From Providencia stuartii (GTDB lineage Bacteria > Pseudomonadota > Gammaproteobacteria > Enterobacterales > Enterobacteriaceae): DNA of 64,000 nt. Under the pieces are notes generated by a model. That model made no database searches. It saw only the letters and a list, made by a program, of their open reading frames with translations, and was not told where the DNA came from. The DNA lies in NCBI RefSeq assembly GCF_029277985.1, contig NZ_CP119546.1, positions 3,658,001 to 3,722,000 on the forward strand, given 5' to 3'. The position numbers and the translations under genes were made by a program. This document shows, piece by piece, positions 44,889 through 53,062 of the stretch (position 1 is the first letter of the stretch; the number at the start of each line of letters is the position of its first letter).

Positions 44889-46355
44889 TTATCTCATTAT
44901 AAATGGGTCATCAATTGCTTCATCACTCGTCCGTAACCAGACCGTTTTTGTAGTGGTATATTGCATTGCAGCATCCAAACCTCCTTCTCTACCATGGCCA
45001 GATAGCTTATAACCACCAAAAGGCGCCAAAGGAGAGACTGCTCGATAGGTATTCAGCCATACAATCCCTGTACGTAATTGCTTTGTCAGGCGGTGTGCAC
45101 GAGTAAGATTTTTAGTAAAAATGCCGGCAGCAAGACCATAGTCAGAATCATTCGCCAATGCGAGTGCTTCGGCTTCACTATCAAAGCTTTGAACAGAAAG
45201 TACGGGGCCAAATAATTCAAGTTTTACACAATCTGCTTTTGGTACTTTTGTGCAATCAAGAATTGTGGGGGGATAGTAATAACCCTTTTCTGTTACATCA
45301 TAATGTCCCGTAATTAATGCAGCGCCTTGTTTTATAGAGTTATCAACAACTTGTTTTATTTTTTCTATCTGCTTTAAAGTACAGAGTGGCCCAAACTGGG
45401 TACTATGTTGTTTAGGATCACCAATAACGATAGCTTGAGCTTTCTCTTTTAGTTTATTTAAAAATTCATCTTTAATAGATTGAGAAACTAATAGGCGTGA
45501 ACCAGCAACACAACTTTGACCAGATGCTGCAAATATTGCAGCAACTTGCGCATTTGCTGCACTCTCTAGGTCTGCATCATCAAAAACAATAAAAGGGGAT
45601 TTACCACCTAATTCAAGAGATTGGCTTGCAAGGTTTTCAGCGCTATTACGAACAATATACTTTGCCGTCTCAACACCACCTGTGAATGCAATATGATTCA
45701 CTTTCGGGTGTTGAGTCAGTATCTCCCCACATTCCGATGAAAAACCTGTAATAATATTACAAACCCCAGCTGGAAATCCTGCTTGATGGATCAAGCTTGC
45801 TAATGCAAGTAACGGTGTAGGGGCGTATTCAGAAGCTTTAATTACCAAGGTACAGCCAGCCGCTATTGCTGGGCCAATTTTGACTGCTGATAAAAATAAT
45901 TGGCTATTCCATGGAATAATAGCCGCGACAACACCGATTGGCTCACGTCGGATCCACGTTTCCATATCAGGCTTATCAATAGACAAATAAGCACCTTCCA
46001 TCTTATCTGCCAAACCAGCATAATAACGATAATATTCAGCCACATAAGAAATTTGAGCTTGTGTTTCCCGAATAATTTTTCCGGTATCTTGTGTTTCTAA
46101 TCTTGCAAGTTCAGCTGCATGTTGTTCGATCAAATCGGCTAAACGTAAGAGTAATTTTCCTCTTTGGCTCGCTGTGTAAGCTTTCCAAATTGGGGAATGA
46201 AAGGCCTCATAAGCTGACTCGACGGCACGTTCTGTTTCATCACGTCCTGCCTCTGCAACTTGTGCCCACGGTTTTTCATTTGCAGGGTTGATACTTTCGA
46301 ACTGTCTCACCCCTGGTTCAAATTGCCCATTAATATATAATTGAAACTTTTCCAT
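44889..46355 (-). CDS. Aldehyde dehydrogenase
   Basis: This 488-aa aldehyde dehydrogenase is clearly distinct from its neighbour. Motifs are IPWNSQLFLSAVKIGPAIAA (cofactor region), FTGGVETAKYIV, Glu in LELGGKSPF and Cys in ASGQSCVAGSR. The start chosen is ATG 46355, with GAGGGG just upstream. An ATG at 46376 overlaps the stop of the monooxygenase gene and is a possible alternative. Two different aldehyde dehydrogenases in one operon fit a pathway with two successive aldehyde intermediates. Substrates are unknown. Confidence 0.88.
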   Translation of the reverse strand: MEKFQLYINGQFEPGVRQFESINPANEKPWAQVAEAGRDETERAVESAYEAFHSPIWKAYTASQRGKLLLRLADLIEQHAAELARLETQDTGKIIRETQAQISYVAEYYRYYAGLADKMEGAYLSIDKPDMETWIRREPIGVVAAIIPWNSQLFLSAVKIGPAIAAGCTLVIKASEYAPTPLLALASLIHQAGFPAGVCNIITGFSSECGEILTQHPKVNHIAFTGGVETAKYIVRNSAENLASQSLELGGKSPFIVFDDADLESAANAQVAAIFAASGQSCVAGSRLLVSQSIKDEFLNKLKEKAQAIVIGDPKQHSTQFGPLCTLKQIEKIKQVVDNSIKQGAALITGHYDVTEKGYYYPPTILDCTKVPKADCVKLELFGPVLSVQSFDSEAEALALANDSDYGLAAGIFTKNLTRAHRLTKQLRTGIVWLNTYRAVSPLAPFGGYKLSGHGREGGLDAAMQYTTTKTVWLRTSDEAIDDPFIMR

Positions 46356-46368
46356 TTTCCCCTCACTA

Positions 46369-47406
46369 TTATGCAAATGCAGGCATGACTTGAGTAATAA
46401 AACGCTCTAATGACGCTTTTTTGCGTTCAAATGGCATACCACTGTCGATCCAAAGGGAAAACTCGTCATATCCCATTCGTTCATATTTTTTTAATTTCTC
46501 AATGACTTCATTCGCTGGGCCTATAGCAAGGTTTTTTCTCATGATTTCAGGTGTATAGTATGAATTCCGCTCAATTTCCTCTTCAGTTAATGGTTCAATT
46601 AAACCTTGTTTTATTGGCCTTTCATTTTTAAACCAAGCTCCGAAATACTGATAAAAACGATTTAGTTCAATGGCTGCTAATTGAGCATCCTCTTCATTAT
46701 CAGCAACATAACCATGTTGTAACATCATGATCTTTAATGGTACTTTAGGTGGAAATTTTTCCTTCGCTTCTTTAAAGCATGTCACTAATCGTGCGATTTC
46801 CTCTTCACCTTGATGCAATGGTGTAACCTGCACATTACATTCATTTTTCACTGCAAATTCATGGCTGTTAGGATCACGTGCTGCTACCCAAATCGGGGGA
46901 TGAGGTCTTTGCTTTGGCAAGGGAGCGGATGTTGTTGAAGGAAAAGACCAAAACTCACCTTTATGTTCATAGTCTCCTTCCCATAGCGCTTTTACGGCTG
47001 GAATTAATTCACGCATGCGTTGCCCTGCTTCCCAAGGCGTTAAGCCTGGTGATAATCTTTCATATTCAAATGAATATGCTCCTCTAGCAATTCCCAGATC
47101 AAGACGACCATCCGTAATTAAGTCCGTCATAGCAGCTTCACCAGCTAAGCGGATGGGGTGGTTAAAAGGCGCTACAATAGTTCCCGTTCCTAATCGAACA
47201 TTTTTAGTTTGTCTTGCGATATCAACAAGATTAATAAATGGATTAGGAGCAATAGTAAAATTCATACCATGATGCTCTCCTGTCCAAATAGCGTGCATCC
47301 CTCCTTGATCTGCTATCTTGCACAGTTCAATCATTTCTTGATACAGTTTCTCTTGTGATTCCTCAGGTGAAATTCTTTCCATATGGATAAAAAGTGAAAA
47401 TTGCAT
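46369..47406 (-). CDS. Luciferase-like (LLM class) flavin monooxygenase
   Basis: This 345-aa protein is a flavin-dependent oxidoreductase of the bacterial luciferase/LLM class. Family blocks are IWTGEHHGMNFTIAPNPFI (about residues 40-58), RLGTGTIVAPFNHPIRLAGE (about 72-91), DGRLDLGIARGAYSFEY (about 98-114) and ppIWVAARDPNS (about 172-184). Reduced flavin would come from the flavin reductase encoded just upstream. Group members open heterocyclic rings or oxidise alkyl chains (RutA, pyridine monooxygenase). Substrate cannot be read from sequence. The start at 47406 has AAAGGATCAT ahead. Confidence 0.88.
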   Translation of the reverse strand: MQFSLFIHMERISPEESQEKLYQEMIELCKIADQGGMHAIWTGEHHGMNFTIAPNPFINLVDIARQTKNVRLGTGTIVAPFNHPIRLAGEAAMTDLITDGRLDLGIARGAYSFEYERLSPGLTPWEAGQRMRELIPAVKALWEGDYEHKGEFWSFPSTTSAPLPKQRPHPPIWVAARDPNSHEFAVKNECNVQVTPLHQGEEEIARLVTCFKEAKEKFPPKVPLKIMMLQHGYVADNEEDAQLAAIELNRFYQYFGAWFKNERPIKQGLIEPLTEEEIERNSYYTPEIMRKNLAIGPANEVIEKLKKYERMGYDEFSLWIDSGMPFERKKASLERFITQVMPAFA

Positions 47407-47427
47407 ACTATGATCCTTTATTTAAAT

Positions 47428-48348
47428 TTAAGCTATTAACTGTTTTACTTGTCCATTATTCTCATCACCGTAATACACACTATAATTTCCGGCTGTGGCT
47501 TCCTGAGTAAAACGTTTAATCAGCGAATTTACGGCATAATCATCAAGTTTAATTTTTGATAGTTCATCGATATTAATAAATTGACCATTTTTCAGTATTG
47601 AAGATGTATCAGTCGCAACTGCACATAAAAAAACAATATGTTGTTTTTTATTTTTTCTATCTTCGTAAACGGAATAAATAAACCCTGGGCTGGCTTGAAT
47701 ACCTATTTTATTAAACAAATATTCTAATGTTTCATGAACTCCTTTTTCACTAATAACGCTAGAAGGTAGACAATAATTATTCAAACTGTCTCTAAACATA
47801 ATGACTTTATTTTCAGATTCTATAAGTGCACTAATGATTAATTCTGGATTTTGAATAACTGATTGCGCACTCTCATAAGGAGTAAAATAAGCACCTCGGT
47901 AAAAACCAAGCCCTGCTGTACCTTCCGAATGAAAATCGACTACTTTTCCAATAAGAATGGCGTGATCTCCAGCATCAATGACTTGATATAGGCTGCAATC
48001 GAACCAAGCGGAACTTTCACTGATAATTGGACTATCTGATGTCGCAGTAAACCAATTGACATGTGAAAAACGATCTTCAATTTTCTGTGCAAAAATATTG
48101 GATATGTCTTTTTGTTTCTCAGAAAGTATATTTACAGCAAAATGCTCACAACGTGTAAAATTATCAAAATTTGCAGAACGTTTATCGATACTAATAAGTA
48201 ACAAAGCAGGATCTAATGACACTGATGAGAATGAATTCGCAGTAAATCCTATAGGTTCATTATTTGAGTCTCTGCTAGTTACTACTGTTACTCCCGTTAA
48301 AAAAGAGCCAAATGCATCTCTCAATTGTCGGCGATCTTGTATTTCCAT
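47428..48348 (-). CDS. Flavin reductase with an extra C-terminal Nudix-like domain
   Basis: This is a 306-aa protein. The first about 165 residues are a typical flavin reductase (RDAFGSFLTGVTVVTSRDSN, GFTANSFSSVSLDPALLLIS, CEHFAVNILSEKQKDIS), which would supply reduced FMN/FAD to the luciferase-like enzyme. The other about 140 residues form a separate domain (VIMFRDSLNNYCLPSSVIS, IVFLCAVATDTSSIL) whose order of strands and helices looks like a Nudix fold without the complete Nudix box. Most reductases of this class end near 170 residues. The fusion could couple flavin reduction to sensing or hydrolysis of a nucleotide. The C-terminal call is an inference. Confidence 0.8.
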   Translation of the reverse strand: MEIQDRRQLRDAFGSFLTGVTVVTSRDSNNEPIGFTANSFSSVSLDPALLLISIDKRSANFDNFTRCEHFAVNILSEKQKDISNIFAQKIEDRFSHVNWFTATSDSPIISESSAWFDCSLYQVIDAGDHAILIGKVVDFHSEGTAGLGFYRGAYFTPYESAQSVIQNPELIISALIESENKVIMFRDSLNNYCLPSSVISEKGVHETLEYLFNKIGIQASPGFIYSVYEDRKNKKQHIVFLCAVATDTSSILKNGQFINIDELSKIKLDDYAVNSLIKRFTQEATAGNYSVYYGDENNGQVKQLIA

Positions 48349-48358
48349 ACAATTACCC

Positions 48359-49174
48359 TCACATCATGTAGTTTTCTGAATTACATATATTTTCAACAAA
48401 TTCTTTTATTTCATAAGAAACTAGCCGAGATGCAGTGAGTGTTAGCATATGCCTTTCACCTGGAATAATAATTGCCCTTCCTTTTTGGCTATTCTCTGCC
48501 ATTTTTATTGCCATACTTGGGCTAGAATTATTGTCATTTTCCCCTGTAATAACTAAAAGGGGGCAACTTATCTCATGCCAGTTTTTTGCGTAAATATCAT
48601 CACCATTAGCAAAGGCATAATAAGCTTTAGCATAACCATCAAGATTAACCTGATTCAGCCAATTCATAACTTTTCGCCTAATTTGTTGCTGTTCTTTTGA
48701 GCCATCAAACCAACGCTGCAATGGCGCATCTATCTGAGCTTGGCCAGAGGCAAGTTCTATTGCTCTTTGTCTAACTGCAATTTTTGCCTGTTCATCACGG
48801 CGATATACACTACTGATAATGACGGCACCTTTGATTAATTGCGGATATTCAATACACACTCCCCCAGTAATTAAGCCTCCCATAGAGTGGCCAACTAATA
48901 TGACATCTGCTAAACCAAGAGATTGTAAGAATGCCCCCATCCAAGAAACATAATTTTGTAGTTCTGGCCGATATACAAAACCCGAACTATAACCATGACC
49001 CGGCATATCCACCGCAATCACTTGATAAAAAGCTGACAAAGACTCAATTTGTTCTTCCCATGTTTCAGCACACATACCGACACCATGGATTAAAACAAGA
49101 GGCCTACCTTGGCCTTCTTCTAAGTAGCTAACTTCCATATTTAAATTAGATAGCTGCTGGGTTCTTCTGATCAT
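48359..49174 (-). CDS. Alpha/beta-fold hydrolase
   Basis: This 271-aa hydrolase has the oxyanion loop VLIHGVG (about 27-33), the nucleophile elbow GHSMGG (Ser97), an acid in TGENDNN (about 212) and the base His in GERHML (about 240). It is like RutD or the ring-fission hydrolases in size. It overlaps the DUF1185 gene by 29 bases and lies 10 bases from the flavin reductase, so it belongs to the operon. It may hydrolyse an amide or enol-lactone formed after ring opening. The substrate is unknown. Confidence 0.87.
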   Translation of the reverse strand: MIRRTQQLSNLNMEVSYLEEGQGRPLVLIHGVGMCAETWEEQIESLSAFYQVIAVDMPGHGYSSGFVYRPELQNYVSWMGAFLQSLGLADVILVGHSMGGLITGGVCIEYPQLIKGAVIISSVYRRDEQAKIAVRQRAIELASGQAQIDAPLQRWFDGSKEQQQIRRKVMNWLNQVNLDGYAKAYYAFANGDDIYAKNWHEISCPLLVITGENDNNSSPSMAIKMAENSQKGRAIIIPGERHMLTLTASRLVSYEIKEFVENICNSENYMM

Positions 49175-49748
49175 GACCTAACTCTTTTAAATCTTGATAA
49201 CGATCGCCAATCCTGTGGTGAGGGCGACCACCTAATGCAGCACCTAACGCAATGACAATTTCATCTTCAAACGGAGCATCAGAAATATTGAATTGGAAAG
49301 TTAAATAATGAGCTCGGCTCCCTTCATCGTTTTTACCCATCATAGGAATTAAAATCGGTGAATTAGCAGGTCCTCGAGTGTTATTGAATGCTAAATAAGA
49401 TTTTCCACCTACTGCATTACGATAATGGTTACCAAAATGTAACGTATGAATCAAAGCCGATGCATGCTCAAGCTCACCTTTTAATCCAACAACTGCACAT
49501 TTACCAAAAGCTTCAATACACTCACCACCACCAGCTTCTTCAATAATCATGTTCGTTAGCACTTTTCCTAATACAGGTGCTATCTCTCTAATTTTTAAGG
49601 ATAAATCATCAACATATCCTTCCCCTACCCATGGATTTTTTATTACTGCTGCCGCAGCAATCATGATAAGCGGCTTATCTGCTTCTTTATGACCATCAAT
49701 ATAAATCGTTTCGGTGCTCAAAATTGTCTTACGGATTATTGGATGCAT
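49146..49748 (-). CDS. DUF1185 (amino acid synthesis family) protein
   Basis: This 200-aa protein belongs to the amino-acid-synthesis family (DUF1185). Blocks are IAAAAVIKNPWVGEGYVDDL (about 30-49), VGLKGELEHASALIHTLHFG (about 88-107), YLAFNNTRGPANSPILIPMM (about 118-137) and ALGAALGGRPHHRIGDRYQDL (about 169-189). The biochemical role of the family is not established; relatives occur in gene clusters for breakdown of amide- or ring-containing compounds. It opens the minus-strand operon and is the first gene after the divergent regulatory region. Confidence 0.85.
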   Translation of the reverse strand: MHPIIRKTILSTETIYIDGHKEADKPLIMIAAAAVIKNPWVGEGYVDDLSLKIREIAPVLGKVLTNMIIEEAGGGECIEAFGKCAVVGLKGELEHASALIHTLHFGNHYRNAVGGKSYLAFNNTRGPANSPILIPMMGKNDEGSRAHYLTFQFNISDAPFEDEIVIALGAALGGRPHHRIGDRYQDLKELGHDQKNPAAI

Positions 49749-49796
49749 AACGACCTCTTGTTAATTAATTGTCAAGCCTATATTGTATTATTGTAA

Positions 49797-49810
49797 GTTG
49801 GCATACCAAC
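49797..49810. promoter_or_regulatory. Candidate operator of the GntR-type regulator
   Basis: GTTGGCATACCAAC is an inverted repeat in the gap between the divergent operon and regulator genes. It resembles the TGGT-N-ACCA-like sites of FadR/FCD-type GntR repressors. It lies 48 bases from the DUF1185 start and 82 from the regulator start. Confidence 0.5.
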
Positions 49811-49891
49811 ATACAAGATGTCAAACTTTTACTATTAAAACTTTTTTGTTGTATAGTAGAGATCAAATATTTGATGATTAAATGGGTAAAA

Positions 49892-50572
49892 ATGGACAGT
49901 TCACATTCATTAAAAATTAATAATGTTCCGTTAACACTGCGGGAGATCGCTCTTGAAAAAATTCGTCAAGCTATTATTTCTGGCTACTTTAAAGCTGGTG
50001 ATAGGCTAGTAGAACGAAGTTTATGTGAAGAGCTTGGAGTTAGTCGTAGTATTGTCAGAGAAGTTTTAAGGTATCTTGAATCTGAAGGATTAATTGAGAT
50101 ATTAGCCAAAAAAGGGCCTATTGTTGCCATGTTAAATTGGCAGCAAGCTGAACAAATATATAATATCCGTATCTTACTAGAGCAAGAAGCGGCTAAAGCC
50201 TGTGCCGAAAAAGCGACCGCTCAGGATAAAAAAATACTTTTAGATAAACTGCAAAAAATTGATGATGCTTCATTAAGTCAGGATGATTTTAAATCAATCA
50301 CTGCCTCAACTGAATTCTATGAAACGTTATTTTCTATCGCTACACACTCTATTGCTTGGGAAATTGTTCAGCGCCTAAATAGCAGAATTAGCCGACTAAG
50401 AGCTATGACATTAAAAACAAAAGATCGAAAAATAACAGGATTCGAAAGAATGAAACGAATCTACTCTGCCATTGAGAAAAATGATGGTGAAGCCGCTAAA
50501 ACTGCGGTGGTTGAACACTTAACTGAAGCATCGATTATTGCTAAATCTATATTAGAAAAACAGGAAAAATAA
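49892..50572 (+). CDS. GntR/FadR-family transcriptional regulator
   Basis: This 226-aa regulator has the N-terminal GntR winged helix (LREIALEKIRQAIISGYFKA, LVERSLCEELGVSRSIVREV, YLESEGLIEI) and a C-terminal all-helical FCD ligand-binding domain (about residues 90-215). I chose ATG 49892, which gives a normal family length. The frame extends to 49769, but the extra residues have no family character. It is divergent from the catabolic operon and probably represses it until an acidic or heterocyclic intermediate binds. Confidence 0.87.
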   Translation: MDSSHSLKINNVPLTLREIALEKIRQAIISGYFKAGDRLVERSLCEELGVSRSIVREVLRYLESEGLIEILAKKGPIVAMLNWQQAEQIYNIRILLEQEAAKACAEKATAQDKKILLDKLQKIDDASLSQDDFKSITASTEFYETLFSIATHSIAWEIVQRLNSRISRLRAMTLKTKDRKITGFERMKRIYSAIEKNDGEAAKTAVVEHLTEASIIAKSILEKQEK

Positions 50573-50573
50573 T

Positions 50574-50864
50574 ATGCCCGCATACTGGATTGCACATGTT
50601 ACCGTTTTTGATACTCAAAAATATCCTCAATATATGCAGCTTGCTGCGACAGCCTTACAGAAATATCAAGGCAAATTTCTTGCAAGAGGAGAAAATGCCA
50701 TAACATTAGAGGGAAAAACTTATGAGAAACATGTTGTTATAGAATTTAAAGACTATGAAACCGCACTCTCATGTTACCATTCTATTGAGTACCAGAATGC
50801 ATATAAGCAGCGCAAAGATATCGCCGATGTAATGGTTATTATCGTTAACAGCCTAACAAGCTAA
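50574..50864 (+). CDS. DUF1330 protein
   Basis: This 96-aa dimeric alpha/beta-barrel (ferredoxin-like) protein has the DUF1330 pattern: PAYWIAHVTVFDTQKYPQYM at the N-terminus, GKFLARGENAITLEG in the middle, and VVIEFKDYETALSCYHSIEY (about 56-75). The family is found with ring-degradation genes. It may handle a small metabolite of the pathway, but the activity is unknown. It starts 1 base after the regulator stop, so the two are co-transcribed. Confidence 0.85.
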   Translation: MPAYWIAHVTVFDTQKYPQYMQLAATALQKYQGKFLARGENAITLEGKTYEKHVVIEFKDYETALSCYHSIEYQNAYKQRKDIADVMVIIVNSLTS

Positions 50865-51655
50865 TACCTTTTCTTTAAAATTATTAGGACCTTAAAGAAA
50901 AATCAGTAAAATTAATAAATTAACTAATAAACAATGATATTTATTGATGTCTTGACCGCTATTATGTCAGCTCTATCAGCTCGCCCGTTCTGATATATTC
51001 AAAGAATATGGCAAATCATCAATAAAAAATCACTCTTAGAATAATTTATTATTTTAAGATAAGCTGCTAAGCGCAATATCATCGTAACTATGCTGAGATG
51101 ATATTGCAGATAAAAATCATTATTGGATTTAACTGTTATTTATTCTAAATTTGAAACAAAATCATACGACATTTTTATGTGAGGAATTAATACTATCGCT
51201 ATAGATTGTACCCCTCTTTATAGTTGTACAGGACTCAATAAAAGATGATAATCCAATCACCCATGTTTTTCTTATCAAACTTATTTAGACAAATACTAGG
51301 AAAAGTTACAGGTAGTCATCTAATGGTTTGATGCACTAGATCATTCCCTTTACCAAAAGGTGTACTTTTTATCTTCTATATCCTAACTGTTATATTTTTT
51401 TGTATCACCATATTCAGTAACTAGACCAAGAATTTTGACTTGAGACGCTAGTATATTGCGGTTTACTTTGTCATTTAACACCTTAACAATCAGGTTATAT
51501 TTCATCATTAAGATGCACTTCTCAATGAAAGCGACGTATAGTTTGCTTCCACTTATTATTGGAAAAATCGCTATTCCGGCATTTTGCGTGATCATGACCG
51601 CAAATCCATCATTTTATTTATCACCAAAATCGCCTTTTTGTTGTGCCATATTCGT

Positions 51656-51710
51656 AAGTGGAAATGCAAAATGACCTTTAGCGCCTATTTCCACTTTTTC
51701 ATTTCCACTT
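51656..51710. promoter_or_regulatory. Cluster of three TTTCCACTT-type half sites
   Basis: AAGTGGAAAT lies at 51656-51665 and ATTTCCACTT at 51687-51696 and 51701-51710. They repeat the half site of the perfect inverted repeat at 51898-51921. They may bind the regulator of the operon, or cause looping together with the second cluster. Confidence 0.5.
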
Positions 51711-51897
51711 CTTTTTTAATCACAATGCCTGTTTTCCATCACTAGCAGAAAATCATTAATAGGTTGAATTTTAATACATTAATGTAGCTCCCTACTTAAG
51801 ACTACTTATTTTCAATAATCGAAAAAAGTCTAAATTTCCATTTAATTTCCGATTAGCTCGGATTTCATACACAAAAGCACGTTATATCCTTCCAATT

Positions 51898-51921
51898 AAT
51901 TTCCACTTACAAGTGGAAATT
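51898..51921. promoter_or_regulatory. Perfect inverted repeat AATTTCCACTT/AAGTGGAAATT
   Basis: The two 11-base arms are separated by AC, about 95 bases ahead of the first operon gene. With the three half sites upstream it makes a five-fold repeat. It is the best operator candidate for this operon. Confidence 0.6.
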
Positions 51922-52016
51922 CAATGTCTGCACAAGTTCTCTTGAAGCGACTAAGGTATTTATCATAAAGGAACAAAGCAGTTTAATTGCATTATTACCT
52001 TGGATTTTAAACAGTT

Positions 52017-52355
52017 ATGAGTGAATCAGTTGTCGTTTTTAAGATGTCGGAAAATAACCTCGATATCGATGAGGTAACACAAGAACTGCTGGCCGTCATT
52101 AGTGGCTGGCTTAAACAGGAAAATTGCTACACCACGGATGTACAACAACAGATGTTGGAGTCTCATCTTAGAGCCATGGTGGTTAGAGCTAAAACGGGTG
52201 AAGCCTTACCTGAAGTCGATATCAGCCTATTTGATGAGATTTCAGAACACTCGATTGCTTTATCGCAACGTGTTGTCGATACCCTACCAGGGCTCGCGCC
52301 AGAAGAGACATTTTTACTCTCTGTTCACTTTGAAGTTATCCGTTCGAATGATTAA
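52017..52355 (+). CDS. Stand-alone PRD-domain protein
   Basis: This 112-aa protein corresponds to a single PTS-regulation domain (PRD). It is helical, with NNLDIDEVTQELLAVISGWL at the start, a conserved His in LESHLRAMVVRAKTGE (about 51-66) and DISLFDEISEHSIALSQRVV towards the end. There is no DNA- or RNA-binding domain. Lone PRD proteins open several sugar-acid operons (for example next to YhfU-like genes), where they may sense PTS phosphorylation and modulate a partner. The neighbour of the same type is the regulator at 39-41 kb. It starts an operon of eight genes with tight spacing. Confidence 0.8.
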   Translation: MSESVVVFKMSENNLDIDEVTQELLAVISGWLKQENCYTTDVQQQMLESHLRAMVVRAKTGEALPEVDISLFDEISEHSIALSQRVVDTLPGLAPEETFLLSVHFEVIRSND

Positions 52356-52373
52356 TTTTTGAGGAATATCACT

Positions 52374-52739
52374 ATGAAACAAGTTGTTGTTGCTATCGGA
52401 GACCGTTTAGGAAAAGGCCAAAAAGTGGCAGTAGGAGTTGAAAGTGCAGGCGGTAAAGCCATTGTTGTCCCGGGTGTAGCGGCAGATATGAAGCTCGGTG
52501 ATGTTATGAATGCTGAACACGCTGATTTAGGTATCTCCTTTTGTGGAAGTGGTGGTGCAGGTGCTATCACAGCACAAACTAAATACGGCTATAAGGCGCG
52601 TTATGGCATGCGCTCGATTGAGGAAGGTGAAACCGCGATTGCTGAGGGTTGCACTGTTTTAGGCTTTGGCTTTATGGATAAAGAAGAATTAGGCGAGCGC
52701 TTAGTTAAAGCTTACCTCAAAAAATACGGCGACGCGTAA
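52374..52739 (+). CDS. Glycine-rich SFCGS-family protein
   Basis: This 121-aa protein of the glycine-rich SFCGS family is alpha/beta with high glycine content. The central ADLGISFCGSGGAGAITAQT (about 48-67) contains the single conserved Cys, and GFGFMDKEELGERLVKAYLK closes the protein. The Cys could serve as a phosphorylation site like the Cys of an EIIB, but no experiment on the family is known to me. I chose ATG 52374 after GAGGAATATC. Its stop overlaps the start of the DUF4312 gene (TAATG), indicating coupling. Confidence 0.82.
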   Translation: MKQVVVAIGDRLGKGQKVAVGVESAGGKAIVVPGVAADMKLGDVMNAEHADLGISFCGSGGAGAITAQTKYGYKARYGMRSIEEGETAIAEGCTVLGFGFMDKEELGERLVKAYLKKYGDA

Positions 52740-53035
52740 TGAAGAAATCTATCGAAACGGTTGTGCGAGTCTCTGGGCAAGGTGACAGCAAACAAAAAGC
52801 CATTGCTGATGCACTGAACTCGATTCAACGCACGGTACTAAAAGAGAGCAATGACATTATCCTGCGAATCGAACCTAAGGATGTTGCCGTTGTGAGTGCA
52901 TATTCGCACTCGCGGACAGAAAAGTTTCTTTTCGTTTTTCTGCCGCGCAAACGTGAACATTTCCGTGTGGTGCTCGACGTTTCGCTAGATGTCACCCTAC
53001 TTTCTGTCAACGAAATACCATTTACAGAACAATAA
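52739..53035 (+). CDS. DUF4312 protein
   Basis: This 98-aa protein has the DUF4312 pattern: KKSIETVVRVSGQGDSKQKA at the start, LNSIQRTVLKESNDIILRIE in the middle and EHFRVVLDVSLDVTLLSVNE towards the end, all beta-alpha in nature. Function is unknown. The start overlaps the stop of the SFCGS gene, and the next gene is 27 bases away with a GGAGG ribosome site. It is soluble and likely works with the SFCGS protein or the two membrane proteins. Confidence 0.82.
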   Translation: MKKSIETVVRVSGQGDSKQKAIADALNSIQRTVLKESNDIILRIEPKDVAVVSAYSHSRTEKFLFVFLPRKREHFRVVLDVSLDVTLLSVNEIPFTEQ

Positions 53036-53062
53036 AAACAATTCAGGTCTGGAGGCATTTCC

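Larger units (their letters stand above)
50865..52016. other. 1.15-kb gap with repeated TTTCCACTT operator-like sites
   Basis: No gene with convincing coding character is present. A 70-codon minus-strand frame (51383-51595) and an overlapping plus-strand frame are weak. The right half, nearest the eight-gene operon, holds five ATTTCCACTT-type sites (51656-51920) listed separately. The promoter of the operon must lie within the last about 150 bases. The left half has no signal I recognise. Confidence 0.4.

Noticed and set aside
51383..51674. Overlapping 70-codon frames on both strands
   Set aside because: No ribosome site or family was found, and each would overlap the other. They lie in an AT-rich gap. 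I list the region as non-coding, with the minus-strand frame as the slightly better of the two.
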